Source of the DNA: Microtetraspora glauca
GTDB taxonomy: Bacteria > Actinomycetota > Actinomycetes > Streptosporangiales > Streptosporangiaceae
Reading direction: 5' to 3'
Length of the DNA stretch: 64,000 nucleotides
Assembly (NCBI GenBank): GCA_001570385.1
Contig: BBYL01000012.1
Location: forward strand, 248,001 to 312,000
The translations under genes and the position numbers were made by a program. The first letter of the stretch is position 1. Every line of letters begins with the position of its first letter. Below the pieces are notes generated by a model that worked only from the letters and a program-made list of their open reading frames with translations, had not been told where the DNA came from and ran no database searches. Of the stretch, positions 25,294 to 36,223 are shown one piece after another.

Positions 25294-26169
25294 ATGGAGC
25301 AGCCTGTCGCACGCCGGATCCTGGCCGCCGTACTCGTGGCCGTGTTCGCGGCGATGTTCCTCTACCGCGTGCTCCACCAAGGGGGTCTGGCGGAGACGGC
25401 ACTGTTCTACGTCGGGATTCCGGCGGTGATCGCGGTCTCGGTGGCGCTGACCGCCAAGCCGAGGAGCGTCACGGGCCTCATCATGGTCACGATCACGATT
25501 TGCCTCGCTCTGGCCGGGCCGTTGCTCGCGGAAGGCTTCGTGTGCCTGGTGATGGCGTCCCCGCTCTTCTACCTGATCGGCCTGGTCATGGGGCTCACCA
25601 TCGACTGGGCGCGACAGCACCCACGCCACCCGCACGCCCTGCTGGCGCTCCCGTTGGTGCTCGGGCTCTCCCTGGAGGGCGTCACGGACGCGTACTCGCT
25701 TCCCCGCGACAACGAGGTGACCGTCGTACGCCAGGCGACGCCGGGCATGGACATCGAGGCGGCGCTCGCGTCGTCACCGCGGTTCCCTCCGGTCGAGTCG
25801 CCGTTCCTCACCATCGGATTCCCCAAGCCCGTCACCTGCGTGGGGGAGGGCCTCGATGTGGGCGACACCAGGACCATCACCTTCACCCCGCGCAGGTCGC
25901 TCGGCATCGGCGCGCCGCTGGAGCCGCGGAGCCTGACACTGCGGGTCAGCGAGCGCGGACCCGGGCGGGTCGTGTTCGCCGTGACCGAGGACACGACGGT
26001 GGCGCGCTGGCTCGACCTGCGCGAGACCGAGTTCCGCTGGAGGGACGATCGGATCACAGTGACCATGCGCTACCGCCGCACGTTCGACCCGGGCTGGTAC
26101 TTCGGCCCGCTCCAGCGGTACGCGGTGTCCGAGGCCGGCGCCTACCTGGCGGGCGCGTTCACGTCGTGA
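25294..26169 (+). CDS. Membrane protein of unknown function (TetR-controlled)
   Basis: 291 aa, family not recognised. Four hydrophobic segments occupy about residues 8-25, 35-52, 60-93 and 107-125. A soluble C-terminal domain (130-291) looks beta-rich, with FPPVESPFLTIGFPKPV, TITFTPRRS, LTLRVSERGPGRVVFAVTEDTT and RRTFDPGWYFGPL. AAGGAG lies 4 nt before the ATG. The stop overlaps the next gene's GTG by 4 bp, so both are made together under the TetR operator. Confidence 0.75.
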   Translation: MEQPVARRILAAVLVAVFAAMFLYRVLHQGGLAETALFYVGIPAVIAVSVALTAKPRSVTGLIMVTITICLALAGPLLAEGFVCLVMASPLFYLIGLVMGLTIDWARQHPRHPHALLALPLVLGLSLEGVTDAYSLPRDNEVTVVRQATPGMDIEAALASSPRFPPVESPFLTIGFPKPVTCVGEGLDVGDTRTITFTPRRSLGIGAPLEPRSLTLRVSERGPGRVVFAVTEDTTVARWLDLRETEFRWRDDRITVTMRYRRTFDPGWYFGPLQRYAVSEAGAYLAGAFTS

Positions 26170-27443
26170 GCGCCGCCATCCGGGCGATCGCCCTCTTCGC
26201 ACCGATCGCCGCCGTCTGGAGCGCGGTGACGCTCCGCCGCGCCTCGGCCAGGGACGTCGCCGCGATGATCCTGTCCACCGCCTGGGCTTTGCTCACGCTC
26301 TCGATCGCGAACGTGGTCGCGGTCAGGGCGGGCTGGTGGTCGTTCCAGGCCGATGGCGCCGTGGTCGAGGGGATTCCTGTCGACCTGATGCTCGGCTGGG
26401 CGCTGTTGTGGGGCGCGCTGCCCGTCCACGCGGCGCGCGGCCTGCCGCTCCCGCTCGTCGCCGCCACCCTCGTCTGGCTGGATCTCGCGCTCATGCCGCT
26501 CGCCCATCCCGTCGTCCAGCTCGGCCCGGACTGGTTGTACGGCGAGGCGCTCACCGTGGCGGTCTGCCTGCTGCCCGCGCTGCTCCTCGGCCGGTGGACG
26601 GCGGACGACCGGAGGCTGCCGGAGCGGGCCGTCCTCCAGGTGCTCCTGTCGGGCGGGCTCATGCTCGGCCTTCCCATCGCGCTGACGGAGGTGTGGCGGC
26701 AACCGGCCTGGCTGGCCGGTCTGGGAGCGCAACTCCTGGTCGTGACCTCGCTGCCGGGGGTGGCCGCGGTCCGCGAGTTCGCGGTCGCGGGGAAGGGCAC
26801 ACCACTGCCCTACGACGCCCCCGCGCGCCTGGTCACCGGTGGCCCGTACGCCTATGTGCGCAATCCGATGCAGGTGTCGATGACCGCGAGCTACCTGGTG
26901 CTCGGCATCGCGGACGCGCGGTTTCTTCTCGCGGCGGGCATCGCCTTCGCGTACGGCGCCGGCCTGGCCGCCTGGCACGAGAACGAGCAGCTCACCGGGC
27001 GCCACGGGCACGCGTGGCAAGGGTACCGGGCGGAGGTGCGACCGTGGATTCCCCGTCTCCGCCCGTACTCGGGCCTGCCTCCGGCGGTCGTCCACGTGGC
27101 CGCGACCTGCGCGCAGTGCGCCGAGGTCGGCCGGTGGATCGAGCGGAGGCGGCCCGTCGCGCTGCGGATCGTGCCCGCCGAGGACCACCCGCGGGGCATC
27201 CGCCGGATGACCTATGAGCGGGCCGATGGGACGCGCGCCGCGGGCGTGGCGGCATTCGCCCACGCGGCCCAGCACCTGAACCTCGGCTGGGCCCTCGTGG
27301 GATGGCTCCTGCTGCTTCCCTTCATCGGCTGGTTCGCCCAGCTGTGCGCGGACGCGCTGGGAGCCGGCCCGCGATCGGTCCGGTGGCCGGAGGGATCCGC
27401 CGGCCACCGGTGTGAGAACGCACCCGAGGTCAGCGGTCGGTGA
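26166..27443 (+). CDS. Membrane methyltransferase-like (isoprenylcysteine carboxyl methyltransferase type) with C-terminal DUF393-like region
   Basis: 425 aa. The first 270 residues contain seven or more hydrophobic helices. The ICMT/PEMT signature follows: [21 protein letters not shown], then [20 protein letters not shown] ending RPWIPR, which binds S-adenosylmethionine in this family. The last 110 residues carry [18 protein letters not shown], a CxxC motif placed as in DUF393 thiol-oxidoreductase-like proteins, and end with another hydrophobic segment. GTG start in GTGA overlap with the upstream gene. The 3' end overlaps the convergent tex gene by 14 bp. Methyl acceptor unknown. Confidence 0.75.
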   Translation: MSAAIRAIALFAPIAAVWSAVTLRRASARDVAAMILSTAWALLTLSIANVVAVRAGWWSFQADGAVVEGIPVDLMLGWALLWGALPVHAARGLPLPLVAATLVWLDLALMPLAHPVVQLGPDWLYGEALTVAVCLLPALLLGRWTADDRRLPERAVLQVLLSGGLMLGLPIALTEVWRQPAWLAGLGAQLLVVTSLPGVAAVREFAVAGKGTPLPYDAPARLVTGGPYAYVRNPMQVSMTASYLVLGIADARFLLAAGIAFAYGAGLAAWHENEQLTGRHGHAWQGYRAEVRPWIPRLRPYSGLPPAVVHVAATCAQCAEVGRWIERRRPVALRIVPAEDHPRGIRRMTYERADGTRAAGVAAFAHAAQHLNLGWALVGWLLLLPFIGWFAQLCADALGAGPRSVRWPEGSAGHRCENAPEVSGR

Positions 27444-29790
27444 GACCGGCGCGGCGCAGGGCCTCGGCCATGGAGCCGCCGGGAGCGTTGCCACCGGCGC
27501 CCCGGCCCGAGGCGCCGCCGCCGGAGGAACCGCGGTTCGACCGGCCGCGATCCTTCTGGGACCGGCCGCCCTCCTCCTTGGGAGCGCCGTCCCGCCGGCC
27601 GCCGCGCGCGCCGCCCTGACGCTGCTCGCCGCGGGCGGGGGTCTCGTCGTCGAGCCGGAGGGTGAGCCCGATGCGCTTGCGCGGGATGTCGACGTCGAGG
27701 ACCTTCACCCGGACGATGTCACCCGGCTTCACCACGTCGCGCGGGTCCTTCACGAAGCTGGTCGACATGGCGGAGACGTGCACCAGCCCGTCCTGGTGGA
27801 CGCCGATGTCGACGAACGCGCCGAACGCGGCGACGTTGGTGACCACGCCCTCGAGCAGCATGCCCGGCGTGAGGTCGGAGATCTTCTCGACGCCCTCCTT
27901 GAAGGTGGCCGTCTTGAAGGCGGGCCGCGGGTCGCGGCCCGGCTTCTCCAGCTCCTTGAGGATGTCGGTGACGGTCGGCAGGCCGAAGGTGTCGTCCACG
28001 AACCGCGCGGGCTCGATGGCCCGCAACGCCGCCGTGTTGCCGATCAGGGTCGTGATGTCGCTCCTGGTGGTGTCCAGGATGCGCCGGACGACAGGGTAGG
28101 CCTCGGGGTGCACGCTGGAGGCGTCGAGCGGGTCGTCGCCGCCGGGGATGCGGAGGAAGCCCGCGCACTGCTCGAACGCCTTCGGACCGAGGCGGGCCAC
28201 GTCCTTGAGCGCGCGGCGGGACCGGAACGGACCGTTGGCGTCGCGGTGCGCCACGATGTTCTCCGCCAGGCCGGAGCCGATGCCGGAGACGCGGGTCAGC
28301 AGCGGGGCCGAGGCGGTGTTGACGTCGACCCCGACGGCGTTCACGCAGTCTTCCACCACGGCGTCGAGCGAGCGGGACAGCTTGAGCTCGGACAGGTCGT
28401 GCTGGTACTGGCCGACGCCGATCGACTTGGGGTCGATCTTGACGAGCTCAGCCAGCGGGTCCTGCAGGCGGCGCGCGATGGAGACGGCGCCGCGCAGCGA
28501 CACGTCCAGGCCCGGCAGCTCCTGCGAGGCGTACGCCGACGCGGAGTAGACCGACGCCCCGGCCTCGGAGACCACGATCTTGGTCAGTCCGGGCATCAGC
28601 TTGACCAGCTCACCGGCGAGCTTGTCGGTCTCCCGTGAGGCGGTGCCGTTCCCGATGGCGATCAGCTCGACGCCGTGCTGCTGGACGAGCCGCCCGAGGA
28701 CGGCGAGCGACTGGTCCCACTGCCGCTTCGGCTCGTGCGGATAGATCGTCTCGGTGGCGACCACCTTGCCGGTCGCGTCGACCACCGCCACCTTCACGCC
28801 GGTGCGCAGGCCGGGGTCCAGGCCCATGGTCGCCCGGGTGCCGGCCGGTGCCGCGAGCAGCAGGTCGCGCAGGTTGGCGGCGAACACCCGGACCGCCTCC
28901 TCCTCGGCCGCCTGCCACAGGCGCGTGCGCAGGTCGATGCCGAGGTGGACGAGGACGCGGGTGCGCCACGCCCAGCGGACGGTGTCGGACAGCCAGCGGT
29001 CGGCCGGCCGCCCCTGGTCGCGGACGCCGAAGCGCTGCGCGATGCGCAGCTCGTATCCGTTGGGCTCCTCGGCCTCGGGGTCGAGCGTGAGGGTCAGGAC
29101 CTCCTCCTTCTCGCCACGGAACATGGCGAGGATGCGGTGGGAGGGGAGCTTGGTGAAAGGCTCGGAGAAGTCGAAGTAGTCGGCGAACTTGGCGCCGGCC
29201 TCCTCCTTGCCCTCGCGCACGGCGGCGGCCACCCGGCCCCGCGACCACATGCGCTCGCGCAGCTCGCCGATGAGGTCGGCGTCCTCGGCGAACCGCTCGA
29301 CCAGGATCGCCCTGGCGCCTTCGAGCGCGGCGGCCGCGTCGGCCACCGCCTCGCCGACGAAGGTCTCGGCGGTGGCCTGCGGGTCGAGGGTGGGGTCGCC
29401 CAGCAGCCTGTCGGCCAGCGGCTCCAGCCCGGCCTCCCTGGCGATCTGCGCCTTGGTGCGCCGCTTGGGCTTGTAGGGAAGGTAGATGTCCTCGAGCCGT
29501 GACTTGGAGTCGGCGGCCATGATCTGCGCCTCTAGGGCGTCGTCGAGCTTGCCCTGGGAGCGGATCGACTCCAGGATCGCCGCGCGGCGCTCCTCCATCT
29601 CGCGCAGGTAGCGCAACCGCTCCTCGAGCGTGCGCAGCTGCGCGTCGTCGAGCATGCCGGTTACTTCCTTGCGGTAGCGGGCGATGAACGGCACGGTCGC
29701 GCCGCCGTCGAGCAGGTCGACGGCCGCGGTCACCTGGGCCTCACGCACGCCGAGCTCGTCGGCGATCCGCTGCTGAATAGAGGTCGTCAC
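27430..29790 (-). CDS. tex: Tex-like S1 RNA-binding protein
   Basis: 786 aa conserved nucleic-acid-binding protein, near-universal in bacteria and linked to transcription. Order: N-terminal helical domain with [15 protein letters not shown] near 30, YqgF/RNase H-like domain near 325-450 ([17 protein letters not shown]), helix-hairpin-helix motifs near 500-560 ([16 protein letters not shown]), and an S1 domain at about 645-715 ([31 protein letters not shown]). The tail is Gly/Arg-rich, as is usual in actinobacteria. GTG start. It is convergent with, and overlaps by 14 bp, the membrane methyltransferase gene. Confidence 0.95.
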   Translation of the reverse strand: MTTSIQQRIADELGVREAQVTAAVDLLDGGATVPFIARYRKEVTGMLDDAQLRTLEERLRYLREMEERRAAILESIRSQGKLDDALEAQIMAADSKSRLEDIYLPYKPKRRTKAQIAREAGLEPLADRLLGDPTLDPQATAETFVGEAVADAAAALEGARAILVERFAEDADLIGELRERMWSRGRVAAAVREGKEEAGAKFADYFDFSEPFTKLPSHRILAMFRGEKEEVLTLTLDPEAEEPNGYELRIAQRFGVRDQGRPADRWLSDTVRWAWRTRVLVHLGIDLRTRLWQAAEEEAVRVFAANLRDLLLAAPAGTRATMGLDPGLRTGVKVAVVDATGKVVATETIYPHEPKRQWDQSLAVLGRLVQQHGVELIAIGNGTASRETDKLAGELVKLMPGLTKIVVSEAGASVYSASAYASQELPGLDVSLRGAVSIARRLQDPLAELVKIDPKSIGVGQYQHDLSELKLSRSLDAVVEDCVNAVGVDVNTASAPLLTRVSGIGSGLAENIVAHRDANGPFRSRRALKDVARLGPKAFEQCAGFLRIPGGDDPLDASSVHPEAYPVVRRILDTTRSDITTLIGNTAALRAIEPARFVDDTFGLPTVTDILKELEKPGRDPRPAFKTATFKEGVEKISDLTPGMLLEGVVTNVAAFGAFVDIGVHQDGLVHVSAMSTSFVKDPRDVVKPGDIVRVKVLDVDIPRKRIGLTLRLDDETPARGEQRQGGARGGRRDGAPKEEGGRSQKDRGRSNRGSSGGGASGRGAGGNAPGGSMAEALRRAGLTDR

Positions 29791-29923
29791 GGTCGCCTAT
29801 TCTGCCCGACGCCTCCGACAATCCGCGTCGTACGTCCAGGCCGGGCCGTACGCGGGGCGAGGGAACGGGGCGAGGGAGCGGGGCGGGAACACGGGGAAAG
29901 CGGGGGAGAGGGAGGAAGTGGTG

Positions 29924-29953
29924 CCGGGGGCGCGGGTCGGGCCGCGCCCCCGG
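29924..29953 (-). terminator. Terminator of the chitinase gene
   Basis: CCGGGGGCGCGG and CCGCGCCCCCGG form a perfect 12-bp stem with a 6-nt loop, 8 bp past the chitinase stop codon. There is no poly-U. It could also stop antisense transcription towards tex. Confidence 0.75.
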
Positions 29954-29961
29954 CGGCCGGC

Positions 29962-32229
<2,268 letters not shown>

Positions 32230-32379
32230 GCGTGCTCCACGTCCAGTGGGCTGATGGGGATGGGGGGTGCGATGGACGCGTGCGACGCGGCGGACCGCCG
32301 GTCGCGGGGTGGTGAGGCGCGGGGTTGCCTCATCGGGTGGTGATCGCGGCATGGACGCGCTCCCGCCTGCGGGTCTCCG

Positions 32380-32405
32380 GCTTACTATTAGTAAGCTTTC
32401 CTTTT
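32380..32405. promoter_or_regulatory. Palindrome and ROK-like operator upstream of chitinase
   Basis: GCTTACTA and TAGTAAGC are perfect arms around a single T (32380-32396). Overlapping it, TTAGTAAGCTTTCCTTTT (32388-32405) resembles the ROK operator style seen at 5530 (GTTAG, A-rich centre, TTTCC). The rest of the 322-bp spacer 32230-32551 between the chitinase and the divergent Rv2466c-like gene shows only a notably AT-rich tract at 32397-32415 and no gene. Confidence 0.5.
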
Positions 32406-32551
32406 TATTTTCCCGTGAACCTACCCGCGGTCGGATCGCGCGTCAATATCTCCGATGAGGCGTGCCTGGCAGGCGGGGAACATCTGGCGTACGCGGGTGT
32501 TGTCCCTGCGGGCATCAGCCCCAGAGAGACCGTGAGAGAAAGGGCCACCCC

Positions 32552-33136
32552 ATGGCCGACGTGACCTTCCATTTCGACCCGCTGTGCCCGTGGACCTGGC
32601 GTGCCTCGCGCTGGCTCGTGAACGTCGCGCAGGCCCGCGGCCTCGACGTCGAATGGCGGTCGTTCAGCCTCGCCGCGCTCAACGAGGGCAAGGAGATCCC
32701 GGAGGCGTACCGCGCTCCGATGGCGGCCTCCTCGCGGGCGTTGCGGCTGGTCGAGGCGTTGCACGCGGACGGAAGGGACGAGGACGCCGCCGCCTTCTAC
32801 GCGGAGCTCGGCTCCCGGGTGCACGAAGCCGGCGCGCCGTTGTCCGGCGAGGTCGTCGCCGAGGCCGTCAAGGCCGCGGGGGTGGAGGATGCCGCCGCCG
32901 CTCTGGACGACGAGTCATGGGACGCGGCCGTCCGCGCGGCGCACGTTCGGGCGTTCTCCTCGGCCGGGCCGGACATCGGCTCGCCCGTCATCATCCTGGA
33001 GGGCGCGGAGCGGGGCCTGCACGGCCCGATCCTGTCCGAGATCCCCGGCGTGGACGACAGCGTGACCCTGTGGGACTCGATCGTCCCGCTGTTCCACAGC
33101 CCGATCTTCTTCGAGGTCAAGCGCGGCCGCGGCTGA
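32552..33136 (+). CDS. DsbA-fold protein, mycothiol-dependent nitroreductase (Rv2466c) family
   Basis: 194 aa thioredoxin-fold protein. The opening FHFDPLCPWTWRASRWL, followed by FSLAALNEGKEIPEAYR, closely follows my memory of Mycobacterium Rv2466c, a mycothiol-dependent reductase active on nitro prodrugs. The active motif is CPWT, so the second Cys of the CPWC pair is absent and a monothiol mechanism would be needed. GSPVIILEG carries the cis-Pro. The C-terminus FHSPIFFEVKRGRG also fits. ATG at 32552 with AGAAAGGG about 8 nt upstream. Soluble and cytoplasmic. Confidence 0.83.
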   Translation: MADVTFHFDPLCPWTWRASRWLVNVAQARGLDVEWRSFSLAALNEGKEIPEAYRAPMAASSRALRLVEALHADGRDEDAAAFYAELGSRVHEAGAPLSGEVVAEAVKAAGVEDAAAALDDESWDAAVRAAHVRAFSSAGPDIGSPVIILEGAERGLHGPILSEIPGVDDSVTLWDSIVPLFHSPIFFEVKRGRG

Positions 33137-33148
33137 AACGACCCCTGA

Positions 33149-33724
33149 TCAGTGGATCCGCACCCTGCGGTAGAACTCGAAGGTCATGAAGATCAGGAGA
33201 GAGATCGCCAGCAGGGTGTAGAGCAGGTACGAGGGCCGGTGGCGCACCCGCGCCGCCCGCCCGAACGCCCGCCGCGCGGCGGGCCCGGTCCGCCCGCCGG
33301 GGCGTCGCGCGGCGACAGGCTCTCTCGTGTGCCCGGTGTCCGCCGCGCGCCCGGCGTTCTCGGCGCGCCGGGCCGAAGGCGTCGCCGGCACCGGCTCGAC
33401 CCGTTCGACCGGCTCAACCGGTCCAACCGGTCCGACCGGTCCGACTGGTACGGCGGGTACGTGCGAGGTCGTGTCGATCTCGGCGTGGTGCGCGAGATAT
33501 CCGGCGGGGAAGGTGGTGACACTGCCGCACCCGCAGTTCGGGCAGATCACCCCGGTCCACGGCGACTGGGCGGGGAAGCCGCCGCGCAGCCACACGACGA
33601 CGTCGTTGCCGTGCCCGTCGGAGGCGTGCTTGACGACGTACTCCTCCTCCCAGACGAGCCAGCAGCGCAGGCACTCCAAAGGCCACTTCTCGTTGGTGCT
33701 GAATCCCTCGCGCACCAGGATCAC
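33149..33724 (-). CDS. Unrecognised tail-anchored protein with N-terminal Cys cluster
   Basis: 191 aa from a GTG. The N-terminus has four or more cysteines in zinc-ribbon spacing: ECLRCWLVW near 18 and CPNCGCG near 61. A Pro/Val/Glu linker made of PVGPVGPVGPVEPVERVEPV-like triplets (90-112) and a basic Ala/Arg region (120-165) follow. A single hydrophobic helix at the end (LLYTLLAISLLIFMTFEF) anchors the C-terminus, leaving RRVRIH. The layout suggests a cytosolic metal-binding head on a flexible stalk. I do not recognise the family. It is convergent with the Rv2466c-like gene. Confidence 0.7.
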   Translation of the reverse strand: MILVREGFSTNEKWPLECLRCWLVWEEEYVVKHASDGHGNDVVVWLRGGFPAQSPWTGVICPNCGCGSVTTFPAGYLAHHAEIDTTSHVPAVPVGPVGPVGPVEPVERVEPVPATPSARRAENAGRAADTGHTREPVAARRPGGRTGPAARRAFGRAARVRHRPSYLLYTLLAISLLIFMTFEFYRRVRIH

Positions 33725-33872
33725 CCCCGCAGGCGCACTGTTCTGCCGTGGATTTCCCAGTGTCCGCGCGGCTGGGGAACGCCAGCAAGCCGACGAATCA
33801 CTACGAACAGTATTGAATCGATTACCTTAAGTCAGGATGATGTCACCTGAACGGTAGGCCGGTGCCGGGTGG

Positions 33873-35033
33873 TCAGGCGTGCGCGCCCACGGTCACCGTG
33901 CCGATCGTCACCCGTGGCGTCCCCTCCAGGATCATGGCGACCCGCTCGGCCTGCTCGTCCAGTTCGGCCCGCTGGGCGGCGGTGAGCGGGACGAGGGGCT
34001 CCACAGTGATGTCGAGGCGGCGGCCGGAGCGGCGCTGGTGCCACAGGCCCGTGACGACGCCGTCCACCACGAGGTTCTGGAAGGCGCCGGGCAGGACACG
34101 TTCGGCGGCCCGCCCCGGATACAGCTGTTCGGGACACTGGACGCCGACCCGGTAGGAGTAGCCGTCGAAATAGGGCAGCAGGCGGACGCCGCCGTGCGCC
34201 TCCGGCGGTGCCTCGGCGTCCCCGTCCGCCACCCAGGCCGGGGTGCCCTCGACCTCGACCCGCCGCAGCTCGTCGCCGAGCGCGTCGAAGATCTCCGACG
34301 CGCGCGGGACCGACAGGCTCAGCCAGTTCGCGAACCGTCGCGGCGTGGACGGCCCGTAGGCGTGCAGGTAGCTCCGGACGGCCCAGGCGAGTGCCGGCTC
34401 CGTGTCCGCGGGCCGGAACTCCGGCAGCCACCGCCGAGGGTTGGTGTAGGTGACCTTCCTGCCCCGGTTCGGGCCGAAGCACAGCGCGCCGCGCATCCCC
34501 GCCAGGTGCATCACCTGCCGCCACCTGGGCCACATGCCCTGGAACGCCGGCATGACCAGGTCGCCGGCCCACGGCCCGGTACGCCCGATGACCTCGTCGC
34601 CCAGTTCGTCGATGGTGAGCATGTCGTCCGCCAGGGCGTCCCCGATCGCGGCCACGACCTCCTCGGCCTGGTCGGGCGTCAGCCGTACGTGAGGAGGGAA
34701 CGTGGTGGGCACGGACGCCGCCGCCGACAGCGCGCCGATCCACATGCCCAGGTCGCGGGTGGGCAGGAGGTGCACCGTGCCACGCGGCCCGTACGTCTTG
34801 ACCAGGCTGTGCTCGTCCCACAGCGCGGCCCGCACGTCGGAGCGGGTGGAGTGGCCGAGGCGCAGCCCGATCGCCAGCTCCGCGGCCGACATCACCTGGG
34901 CGTGCGTACCGGCCATGGCCGCGACGACGTCGGCGGGTCCCGATCCGGTGAACGGCGTCGCCAGCCCGTGCCGGCGCAGGCGCCGGGCGCGGACCTCGGC
35001 CCAGGTCATCTTCTGAACGTCGGTGGAGGTCAT
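33873..35033 (-). CDS. HTH_42 winged-helix DNA-binding protein (AlkZ-like superfamily)
   Basis: 386 aa. The family (PF06224 as I recall it) includes the AlkZ/YcaQ DNA glycosylases, but many actinobacterial members are uncharacterised. Visible conserved parts are VRARRLRRHGL, the GLRLGHSTRSDVRAALW segment, VKTYGPRGTVHLLP, and near the C-terminus LLPYFDGYSYRVGV with the GLWHQRRSGRRLDITVEP hairpin region. Hence a role in DNA repair is possible, but I cannot place the catalytic residues with certainty. ATG at 35033 with GAGGAG about 11 nt upstream. Divergent from the WYL regulator. Confidence 0.78.
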   Translation of the reverse strand: MTSTDVQKMTWAEVRARRLRRHGLATPFTGSGPADVVAAMAGTHAQVMSAAELAIGLRLGHSTRSDVRAALWDEHSLVKTYGPRGTVHLLPTRDLGMWIGALSAAASVPTTFPPHVRLTPDQAEEVVAAIGDALADDMLTIDELGDEVIGRTGPWAGDLVMPAFQGMWPRWRQVMHLAGMRGALCFGPNRGRKVTYTNPRRWLPEFRPADTEPALAWAVRSYLHAYGPSTPRRFANWLSLSVPRASEIFDALGDELRRVEVEGTPAWVADGDAEAPPEAHGGVRLLPYFDGYSYRVGVQCPEQLYPGRAAERVLPGAFQNLVVDGVVTGLWHQRRSGRRLDITVEPLVPLTAAQRAELDEQAERVAMILEGTPRVTIGTVTVGAHA

Positions 35034-35085
35034 CCGGTTGTCGCTCCTCAGCGGACGGCGGTCGAACGCGATCAACGCTAGAGGC

Positions 35086-35093
35086 CCTATAGG
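35086..35093. promoter_or_regulatory. Symmetric CCTATAGG, possible bidirectional -10
   Basis: CCTATAGG is its own reverse complement, so TATAGG reads on both strands between the divergent HTH_42 and WYL genes. Either reading could serve as a -10 box (starts near 35100 rightwards and 35079 leftwards). No good -35 is seen on either side. Confidence 0.3.
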
Positions 35094-35130
35094 TCAGATC
35101 CTGTCCTAGATGCGAGCCATGATGGTGGTC

Positions 35131-36138
35131 ATGGCGGACGCATCGGCACGGTTGCTCGGACTGCTCTCCCTTCTGCAGGCCCCCCGCGAATGGTCCGGGA
35201 GCGAACTCGCCGCGCGTATGGGGGTCAGCCCGCGAACCATCCGCCGCGACGTCGAACGGCTGCGCGACCTCGGCTATCCGGTGCAGGCCACGATGGGGCC
35301 GGACGGCGGTTACCGGCTGGTCGCGGGTGCGGCGATGCCGCCGCTGCTGCTGGACGACGAGGAGGCCGTGGCCATCGCGATCGGCCTGCGCACGGCCGCG
35401 GGGAACGCCGTCGAGGGGATCGAGGAGGCGTCCGTCCGTGCCCTGGCCAAGCTGGAGCAGGTACTGCCGTCGCGGCTGCGGCGGCGCGTCGCCACCCTGA
35501 ACGCCGCCACCGTCCCGCTGCAGGCGGGCGCCGGTCCGAGCGTCGATCCGGGCGTTCTGGCCGTCGTCGCGTCCGCGTCCGCCGGCGGGGAGCGGCTGCG
35601 GTTCGCCTACAGCGCGGCCGACGGGAGCGGCAGCAGGCGGCTGGTGGAGCCCTACCGGCTGGTGGCGTCCGGGCGGCGCTGGTATCTCGTCGCCTACGAC
35701 ACCGGCCGCGACGACTGGCGGTCCTTCCGCGTCGACCGGATGACGGAGCCGTTCGCGACCGGTGAGCGGTTCGCGCCGCGCGTGCCCCCGGAGGAGGACG
35801 CGGCGGCGTTCGTCACCCGCAGGCTCTACTCGCAGGCCCCGGTCTACCGGCCCGTCGTGACCATCAGCCTGCCGATCGAGCGCGTACGGGGACGGCTGTC
35901 GGAGCGGCCCGGCGACCTGGAGGCGATCGACGGGAACACCTGCCGGCTGAGCGGCCACGCCGACACCCTGGAATGGCTGGCGGCCCGGCTGCTCATGCTC
36001 GGGTGTGAGTTCGAGGTGCACGAGCCGCCCGAACTCCTCGACCACCTGAGGGAACTGGCCGGGCGGGCCGCGCGCGCCTGTTCCGCCCGTGCCGGTGGAC
36101 CGGTCGATGACGGACGGGTGGCCGACGCCGGTCGTTGA
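35131..36138 (+). CDS. YafY/PafC-type regulator with HTH and WYL domains
   Basis: 335 aa from the ATG at 35131; ATGs at 35110, 35119 and 35122 are also in frame and none has a clear ribosome-binding site. The DeoR-like HTH covers residues 3-58 (GSELAARMGVSPRTIRRDVERLRDLGYPV). The WYL domain spans about 140-215 with PYRLVASGRRWYLVAYDTGRD, followed by the WCX region. WYL proteins often sense single-stranded DNA or nucleotide ligands and control DNA-damage genes. Divergence from a possible DNA-glycosylase relative fits that theme (inference). Confidence 0.87.
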   Translation: MADASARLLGLLSLLQAPREWSGSELAARMGVSPRTIRRDVERLRDLGYPVQATMGPDGGYRLVAGAAMPPLLLDDEEAVAIAIGLRTAAGNAVEGIEEASVRALAKLEQVLPSRLRRRVATLNAATVPLQAGAGPSVDPGVLAVVASASAGGERLRFAYSAADGSGSRRLVEPYRLVASGRRWYLVAYDTGRDDWRSFRVDRMTEPFATGERFAPRVPPEEDAAAFVTRRLYSQAPVYRPVVTISLPIERVRGRLSERPGDLEAIDGNTCRLSGHADTLEWLAARLLMLGCEFEVHEPPELLDHLRELAGRAARACSARAGGPVDDGRVADAGR

Positions 36139-36223
36139 CGGGCGGAGGCCGATGCCCAGGCGTCCCCCTCCGGAGCGGCGGGAACGGTCCACCGGGAAGG
36201 GCGGGGCGAGGCCGGGGCGGGGG

